A stretch of 62,077 nt of DNA from IMG/VR virus record IMGVR_UViG_3300029319_000038, positions 1-62,077 of that record; one strand, written 5' to 3'. This document shows, in pieces, positions 57,556-62,077 of the stretch. A program made the position numbers and the translations under genes. The number at the start of each line of letters is the position of its first letter. Position 1 is the first letter of the stretch. The notes beneath the pieces were generated by a model, which was not told where the DNA came from, did not search any database, and saw nothing but the letters and a program-made list of their open reading frames with translations. The DNA is from a virus.

Positions 57556-57734
57556 AGATTGGCGATCTGGTAAAAACAACTGGTGAAAGCCTTAACATGG
57601 TTGGTATTATTGTTAAAATCGACCGCAGTTATTGGTCAGACCGTTGGCGGTATTGGGTTGAGATATCTGACCGAGTATCCGGTCCTTATCCATTCCTAGA
57701 CACTCAAATTGAGGTTATCAATGAAAGTAGGTGA
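57552..57734 (+). CDS. K-x-G-D-L-V array protein 5
   Basis: A 60-residue protein from GTG (GTGA overlap), opening MKIGDLVKTTGES and containing MVGIIVKIDRS and YWVEISD. It ends INESR, with a 14-base overlap into the next gene. Confidence 0.6.
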   Translation: MKIGDLVKTTGESLNMVGIIVKIDRSYWSDRWRYWVEISDRVSGPYPFLDTQIEVINESR

Positions 57735-57903
57735 TTTAGTTGCGCGCCGTATTAATTATGGCATAGATAAGGGCTCTGGCTTGATTATAGCAGCCAGGGA
57801 AGATATATCTGCCCGATACTACAAAATACATTGGTCTTTAGACCAAGAATTCACGCAATGGTACGAATCATGCGAATTGAGGTTGTTAAGTGAAAGTAGG
57901 TGA
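57721..57903 (+). CDS. K-x-G-D-L-V array protein 6
   Basis: A 60-residue protein (MKVGDLVARRINYG) that ends LSESR, like the previous member's INESR, with another 14-base overlap. GLIIAARED and YYKIHWSLD follow the barrel plan. Confidence 0.6.
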   Translation: MKVGDLVARRINYGIDKGSGLIIAAREDISARYYKIHWSLDQEFTQWYESCELRLLSESR

Positions 57904-58081
57904 TATTGTTATGCAAACTGAGCTGCCTGACTACCTTGGACTGATTACAGGCATGTCAGAGGTCACAGGTCGCGAAGGCTGGACAGTTAATTTTATGCAC
58001 GTTAGGTGGATTAATAAACTGTATGAAGTTGAGAAGATACCAGAATGGAGGCTTGAAGTTGTTAGCCCTGCTTTACTTTAA
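57890..58081 (+). CDS. K-x-G-D-L-V array protein 7
   Basis: A 63-residue protein from GTG (MKVGDIVMQTELPDY), containing YLGLITGMSEV and FMHVRWIN. Last of the tandem set; it is followed by a promoter region. Confidence 0.6.
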   Translation: MKVGDIVMQTELPDYLGLITGMSEVTGREGWTVNFMHVRWINKLYEVEKIPEWRLEVVSPALL

Positions 58082-58117
58082 TTTCTGTGCGGCTATGTTG
58101 TACTGGCAGCGAGTCAG

Positions 58118-58177
58118 AAGTTTTTTACTCGTACACACGCAAAAGTTTTTTACTGATGCACGACGCGCATCTATATA
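58118..58177 (+). promoter_or_regulatory. Repeated AAGTTTTTTACT boxes with sigma70-like promoter
   Basis: GAAGTTTTTTACT at about 58117-58129 and AAAGTTTTTTACT at about 58142-58154 are two -35-type boxes in tandem. The second is followed after 17 bases by TATATA at 58172-58177. The first has no -10 box at the right distance. The pair may be a regulatory repeat. Confidence 0.5.
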
Positions 58178-58192
58178 TAAAAAGGGGATTTA

Positions 58193-58405
58193 ATGAACGA
58201 GACACGTCGTAAAATTACTGAACTTGCCCATGCCTTGTATTACCTAGCTGATGAGCTTGTTTCAGAACCAACAAAACAGAACGCTGACAAGATTACTGAT
58301 AAGGTTGAGAAAGCTCTTGACACTTACGCAGAGCCAACAAAGCAGGCGTCATTCTCATTTGACGATGATTTTTCTTATGATAAAGAAAGGTTCATGGCTA
58401 AGTGA
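58193..58405 (+). CDS. Small helical hypothetical protein
   Basis: A 70-residue protein with AAAGGGGA 6 bases upstream. Two helices followed by an acidic SFDDDFSYDKE tail. No family recognised. It overlaps the next gene by 4 bases. Confidence 0.58.
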   Translation: MNETRRKITELAHALYYLADELVSEPTKQNADKITDKVEKALDTYAEPTKQASFSFDDDFSYDKERFMAK

Positions 58406-58683
58406 ATCTGCGCGATGCCAAAAGGTTGCAGCCTGGAGCCATTGTTCGACGAGCGTGGAATCCAGATGGTAAAGCTCAAGGCATTGTGTTAGCTAAAGTT
58501 CACGTCAAAGAAGAGCATGTAGCACTTTTATTAGGCGGCAAGAAGAAAGAGCGCTGGGACGTAACAGTCCACTGGCTGCATGACCCTCCAGGGGTTTGGG
58601 ACACAAAATCTCTTTATTTCCGAAAGGATGTGCATGTGCAAACACACCAGAATTGGGAGATAATGGTGGTACAGCATGTCTGA
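58402..58683 (+). CDS. Small beta-barrel-like protein
   Basis: A 93-residue protein from GTG, with LQPGAIVRRAWNPDGKAQGIVLAKV (about 9-33), distantly like the K-x-G-D-L-V plan, then WDVTVHWLHDPPGVWD. Function unknown. Confidence 0.55.
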   Translation: MNLRDAKRLQPGAIVRRAWNPDGKAQGIVLAKVHVKEEHVALLLGGKKKERWDVTVHWLHDPPGVWDTKSLYFRKDVHVQTHQNWEIMVVQHV

Positions 58684-58712
58684 GTGGTTTTTTATTATTT
58701 CGAGGGAAAAAA

Positions 58713-58805
58713 ATGAACAAAAACGAGAAGTTAGCCTTGATAATAGAGACCACAATATTTTTTATTTCAATGGTAGCTTTCCTTCTGATAGCTTCGTTCC
58801 TATAA
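58713..58805 (+). CDS. Tiny membrane protein
   Basis: A 30-residue frame, ATG preceded by CGAGGGAAAAAA. Nearly the whole chain after residue 7 is one hydrophobic helix (LALIIETTIFFISMVAFLLI). Too short to classify. Confidence 0.45.
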   Translation: MNKNEKLALIIETTIFFISMVAFLLIASFL

Positions 58806-58835
58806 TTAATGCGAACCCAGGTAACGGAGGACACC

Positions 58836-59486
58836 ATGGGACGGTACCAAACTCAGAGCCGCAAGTCAAACCCTGAGCTTATTGAGAACATCGAGCGTGT
58901 TGCAGCGCGCGGCGTTAAGACTTTGACTGATTGGGAGCGCGGGTTCCTTGAGTCGCTCCTTGATGCTGCAAAAAAATGGGGACGCTTGACTGAGAGGCAG
59001 CAAGATGTTTTCAAGCGCATCGAGAAGAACAGCGACCCTGCTGCCATAACTGCCCGTAATAATTGGATTAGTAGCTACGATGATGCCAAGCGCAAAAAGG
59101 CAATCTTTGCTGCTGAGTATTACAAAGCCAACCCGCCCTACTACGGCGACGCCGCAGATAGAATCCTTAATGATTCCGAGTACATACTGCCAGAGAAGCT
59201 CTACCGCAAGATGGTTGAAAACAAGTATGTCACCCGCGCCTTCGAGAATGTTGAAGCACCAGCCCTCTACCCTGCTGGTTCGCTTGCAACTGTGCGAAAT
59301 AATAGCACAACTGCACAGTTTCGCCGCTTGTACCCTCTCCGAGATAAAAATGTTCTGGTTATTTCAATCGATGAACATACGCTGAACTCCACTAAGGGCT
59401 CGAAAAAATACACTGTTTTACCAGTAGGTGCAACAGAGACTATCAAAGTTGAAGAGCGCTTCCTAAAAAAATGTAAGAAAAGTTGA
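58836..59486 (+). CDS. Conserved hypothetical protein, possible DNA-binding N terminus
   Basis: A 216-residue basic protein. ATG 58836 is chosen because CGGAGGA lies 6 bases upstream. The N-terminal part has a helix-rich LTDWERGFLESLLDAAKKWGRLTERQ region (about 31-56) seen in other phage proteins, and a Lys-rich middle. The C-terminal half has alternating strands. Family not named. Next gene is MoxR behind its own promoter. Confidence 0.62.
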   Translation: MGRYQTQSRKSNPELIENIERVAARGVKTLTDWERGFLESLLDAAKKWGRLTERQQDVFKRIEKNSDPAAITARNNWISSYDDAKRKKAIFAAEYYKANPPYYGDAADRILNDSEYILPEKLYRKMVENKYVTRAFENVEAPALYPAGSLATVRNNSTTAQFRRLYPLRDKNVLVISIDEHTLNSTKGSKKYTVLPVGATETIKVEERFLKKCKKS

Positions 59487-59494
59487 CTCAGTTG

Positions 59495-59522
59495 TTTACT
59501 AACATGCATCCGTTCTTATATT
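59495..59522 (+). promoter_or_regulatory. Sigma70-like promoter of MoxR gene
   Basis: TTTACT at 59495-59500, 16-base spacer, TATATT at 59517-59522, followed by TACTACG. Nearly identical to the promoter at 60740, so the two genes share control. Confidence 0.72.
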
Positions 59523-59555
59523 TACTACGTAACCAAATGACCTACGAGGTTTATC

Positions 59556-60608
59556 ATGGCAGTTGATTTTCAAACATTCGTTTCCATCGCTCCCCACGTC
59601 TTGCGAGTTCGCAAGCCACTGATGCTTCGTGGTCGCCACGGCATTGGCAAGTCTGAGCTTGTCTATCAGATTGCTGAGGACATGGGGCTACCTGTCGTCG
59701 AGCGACGGGCTTCTCAAATGACTGAAGGCGACCTAGTGGGTCTGCCCAACACGGATGGCGCGGTCACTTCTTTCTGCGCTCCTGACTGGCTGGCGGATGC
59801 CTGCTCACGTCCAGTGCTGCTCTTCCTCGATGAGGTCGACCGCGCCATCCCAGAGGTTCGCCAAGGCATCTTCGAGTTGACTGACTCGCGCAAGATCTTT
59901 GGCAACTACCTTCACTCAGACACTGTTGTGGTCGCTGCTGTTAACGGTGGTGAGCATGGCTCGCAATACCAAGTCGGCGAGATGGATCCAGCAGAGCTTG
60001 ACCGCTGGACTGTCTTCGATGTCGAGCCGTCCGCTGAGGACTGGCTGACCTGGGCTAAGACCAACGTCGTCGATGTTGTCTGGGATTTTATTAATCAAAA
60101 TCGCTCGCACCTTGAGCATGGGCAAGACTTTGAGCCCAACAAAGTTTACCCTTCCCGTCGTTCTTGGAAGCGCCTTAATGATTGCTTGGTCTCAGCTTGC
60201 ATGGTTGAAGAGCACAACCCTGCTGTCTACCACTTGTCCTGTGGGTTCGTTGGCTTCGAGGCTGCTGTTGCTTTCAACGACTTCTTCAAGAATTACGAGC
60301 GACAGGTCACTGTTGAGATGATCCTCGACGAGGGTAAGATTGAAAAGACTAATGATTTCAGCTTGAACGACCACTGTGCTCTCATCGAGAAGATGGACGC
60401 AAGCGAAGTATTCAGCGCTGAGTTGACCGAGGCACAATGTGTCAACCTGGCAAACTACTTCGTCTCTCTGCCCTCCGAGGCAGTGATGAAGCTATGGCAA
60501 GCGCTCGGACGGGGGGACACCTCCAACGTGACAGCTTTCCACAAAACCAAGGCAGACAACGGTGAGACTGTCTCTGGTAAATTGGTTAAGATTCTCACCG
60601 GTAAATAA
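59556..60608 (+). CDS. MoxR-type AAA+ ATPase
   Basis: ATP-driven chaperone-like ATPase. The 350-residue protein has Walker A GRHGIGKS at 26-33 and Walker B LLFLDEVD at 88-95, then AAVNGG and a DPAELDRW sensor/arginine segment near 146-153. The C-terminal half is helical. Family members work with von Willebrand A proteins to activate or insert cofactors into other proteins; the next gene provides such a partner. G+C and codon use are richer than in the tail genes, compatible with different origin. AGG-containing site upstream. Confidence 0.82.
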   Translation: MAVDFQTFVSIAPHVLRVRKPLMLRGRHGIGKSELVYQIAEDMGLPVVERRASQMTEGDLVGLPNTDGAVTSFCAPDWLADACSRPVLLFLDEVDRAIPEVRQGIFELTDSRKIFGNYLHSDTVVVAAVNGGEHGSQYQVGEMDPAELDRWTVFDVEPSAEDWLTWAKTNVVDVVWDFINQNRSHLEHGQDFEPNKVYPSRRSWKRLNDCLVSACMVEEHNPAVYHLSCGFVGFEAAVAFNDFFKNYERQVTVEMILDEGKIEKTNDFSLNDHCALIEKMDASEVFSAELTEAQCVNLANYFVSLPSEAVMKLWQALGRGDTSNVTAFHKTKADNGETVSGKLVKILTGK

Positions 60609-60624
60609 TGATATTATGAGGTTC

Positions 60625-60738
60625 AACTAGCGTTGTAAGAATATTCAACATGATGCGTTTTTGCCTGCTTTATCGCGATAAACCAAAACAGGATAGGTTG
60701 ACCACCACCGAGAAAAGTGATCCCTCGCTAGTTTTTTT
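60625..60738 (+). ncRNA. Candidate structured RNA between MoxR and VWA genes
   Basis: AACTAGCG (60625-60632) pairs perfectly with CGCTAGTT (60726-60733), closing 93 bases and followed by a T run, like a terminated RNA. Inside, TCAAC (60645-60649) can pair with GTTGA (60697-60701), CCTG (60664-60667) with CAGG (60689-60692), and TTTATCGCGATAAA (60669-60682) is a perfect 14-base palindrome. The 189-base gap has no reading frame with a binding site. Stems are read directly; that they form an RNA is inferred. Confidence 0.4.
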
Positions 60739-60739
60739 A

Positions 60740-60767
60740 TTTACTACACAATAGCTGTTCCTATATT
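60740..60767 (+). promoter_or_regulatory. Sigma70-like promoter of VWA gene
   Basis: TTTACT at 60740-60745, 16-base spacer, TATATT at 60762-60767, followed by TAGTACG. Matches the promoter at 59495 in both boxes, spacing and downstream bases. Confidence 0.72.
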
Positions 60768-60797
60768 TAGTACGTACCCAGATGAATGGAGGACGAC

Positions 60798-62077
60798 ATG
60801 TCCGATTTCAATCTTAACGATCATGTGTTTCGGCTCCTTCAAAACGAGCCTTTCTTTGCTGCACTCTCACGTCGCATCGACAAGCGCCCTGGCAACGTGC
60901 CAACCGCTGGTGTCACTGTGACTGAGGATGGACACTTTGAGATGGTCTACAACGCAGAGTTTTTCGAGAGTCTGACAGACAATCAGCGCACAGGCGTTCT
61001 CATTCATGAGTTTTACCACCTCATCTTTGAGCATGTCACAGGTCGACTGCCAGATGAGCTTCAAGGTCTCATGGGCAAGCGCCTTGCTGTTCCACCAGAA
61101 AAAGCTCAACTGTTTAAGCTTTGGAACATCGCAGCAGATCTCTCCATTAACTTTCACATTGGCGCAAAAAATCTGCCAGAAGGCTGCTGCATCCCAGGTG
61201 GCAAACACTTTGAAGATCTGCCAGGGGACATGACCACTGAGTGGTATTTTGAGCAGATTAAGCAGAAAATGGAGGAACAAAAAAATGATAGCGGCTCTGA
61301 CGATGACGGAGAGTCTGGTGGCGATAGCGGTGGGTCTGATTCCGACTCTAATTCAGGTGGCTTTGATCCCAATAATTGTGGGCAGTTTGACGACCACGGA
61401 CAGTGGGGACAAGGTGGAGAAGTAGACCCAGCAGAGCAGGCTGCAATGGACATTGCAAAAGAGCGTCTCAAGGATGCACTCAAAGACGCAGCACAAGAGG
61501 CTGCTGACCGTTCTTGGGGCTCTGTGTCGCAATCTTGCCGCAAGGAAATTCTGGACAGGCTAGCATCTAAGGTCGACTGGCGCAAGGTGCTTCGCTACTT
61601 TGTCAAGACTTCTCAGCGCGCAGACAAGCGCAGCACCCCCAAGCGCCTGAACCGTCGTTACGCTTATGTTCACCCAGGGCGTAAAGTTAAGCGCACCGCC
61701 AACATCGCGGTCAGCATTGACCAGTCAGGCTCTGTGTCTGACTCTATGCTCGCGGCGTTCTACGCTGAGTTGAACAAACTTGCAGACATCGCGACTTTCA
61801 CGGTTGTCCCATTCGACACTGAGGTTGCTAAGGATGAGGTTTTTGTTTGGAAGAAAGGTCAAAGTCACCCACAAAAGCGCTACATGCACGGTGGGACTTG
61901 CTTTGACGCCCCCACCCGATATGTCAACACTGGCAAGTTCGATGGTCATATTGTCCTCACTGATATGATGGCTCCAAAGCCTAAGCCAAGCAAGTGTCAG
62001 CGCATGTGGATGACCACAACCGAGATGGCGAAGCGCCCTTACTTCAAAACAACAGAGCGCATCATTGCAATCGATGA
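60798..62077 (+). CDS. Metallopeptidase-like/VWA protein, MoxR partner (3' end outside window)
   Basis: At least 426 residues, open to the window end. ATG has GGAGGA 6 bases upstream. The N-terminal domain carries HEFYH at 70-74 (HExxH metal site) with a further H at 79, as in the DUF2201-type predicted peptidases. A Ser/Asp/Gly/Gln-rich linker spans about 165-215. The C-terminal domain has the metal-ion MIDAS start DQSGS with D308, S310 and S312 typical of von Willebrand A domains, then MHGGT near 363 and ILVLTDM near 390. With the MoxR ATPase it forms the known MoxR-VWA type pair. Target unknown. Confidence 0.78.
   Translation, partial: MSDFNLNDHVFRLLQNEPFFAALSRRIDKRPGNVPTAGVTVTEDGHFEMVYNAEFFESLTDNQRTGVLIHEFYHLIFEHVTGRLPDELQGLMGKRLAVPPEKAQLFKLWNIAADLSINFHIGAKNLPEGCCIPGGKHFEDLPGDMTTEWYFEQIKQKMEEQKNDSGSDDDGESGGDSGGSDSDSNSGGFDPNNCGQFDDHGQWGQGGEVDPAEQAAMDIAKERLKDALKDAAQEAADRSWGSVSQSCRKEILDRLASKVDWRKVLRYFVKTSQRADKRSTPKRLNRRYAYVHPGRKVKRTANIAVSIDQSGSVSDSMLAAFYAELNKLADIATFTVVPFDTEVAKDEVFVWKKGQSHPQKRYMHGGTCFDAPTRYVNTGKFDGHIVLTDMMAPKPKPSKCQRMWMTTTEMAKRPYFKTTERIIAID

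Overview
This window is a 62 kb piece of the genome of a large, tailed, contractile-tail bacteriophage (T4-like myovirus in its virion genes, probably of jumbo-phage class). The evidence is a T4-type major capsid protein, neck proteins like gp13, gp14 and gp15, sheath, tube and baseplate genes, a gp32-type single-strand DNA-binding protein, and UvsX and gp41-type replication proteins. Every gene I can support lies on the + strand. Genes are tightly packed with many 4 to 14 base overlaps, and most have strong AGGAG-type ribosome binding sites. There is no integrase, no plasmid gene and no CRISPR array. Several predicted lipoproteins suggest a Gram-negative host, but the host itself cannot be named from this sequence.

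Layout. 1-18.1 kb: virion module (capsid end, decoration-like protein, histone-tail-like protein, neck, sheath terminator, a very large sheath, tube, gp26-like baseplate protein with an overlapping small reading frame, tape measure, baseplate genes). 18.1-29.5 kb: replication and recombination (minimal family A polymerase, divergent tubulin/FtsZ-like protein, gp32, Hc1-type histone-like protein, adenine methyltransferase next to a PD-(D/E)XK nuclease, UvsX, 5' nuclease, DnaB/gp41 helicase, B12-dependent ribonucleotide reductase). 29.5-40 kb: small proteins, a GroES-like protein, a lytic transglycosylase-like lysin, a nucleotidyltransferase-like protein, cysteine synthase, a DnaE-type polymerase III alpha subunit, a cytidylyltransferase-like protein, dUTPase, IMP dehydrogenase/GMP reductase, a sigma region 4-like protein and an acidic scaffold-like protein. 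40-47 kb: proteostasis set (ClpP, GroEL, Hsp20, peptide deformylase) plus glutaredoxin. 47.3-50 kb: six tRNA genes interleaved with lipoproteins, an HNH nuclease and a UV-damage endonuclease. 50-59.5 kb: accessory region of small genes, including PurA-type adenylosuccinate synthetase, a double zinc-knuckle protein and a tandem array of seven tiny K-x-G-D-L-V proteins. 59.5 kb to the end: MoxR-type AAA+ ATPase followed by a metallopeptidase/VWA protein that runs off the window.

Two promoter classes can be read by eye. A sigma70-like class, TTTACT (or TTGATT)-N16-TATATT, precedes gp32, DnaE, GroEL, MoxR, the VWA gene and many accessory genes. A second motif, ACTATTTA, precedes capsid-distal, sheath and tape-measure genes and is a candidate late promoter.

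Together the genes describe a phage that carries its own replisome built from an unusual combination (DnaE plus a minimal PolA, no T4-type family B polymerase seen here), makes its own deoxynucleotides, adjusts purine and cysteine metabolism, refolds and degrades proteins, supplements translation with tRNAs, and may organise its DNA with histone-like and tubulin-like proteins. The most unusual items are the tubulin-like gene fused by overlap to the mini-polymerase, the methyltransferase/nuclease pair, the overlapping K-x-G-D-L-V array, three copies of a GGGCAC hairpin, and a candidate structured RNA between the MoxR and VWA genes.
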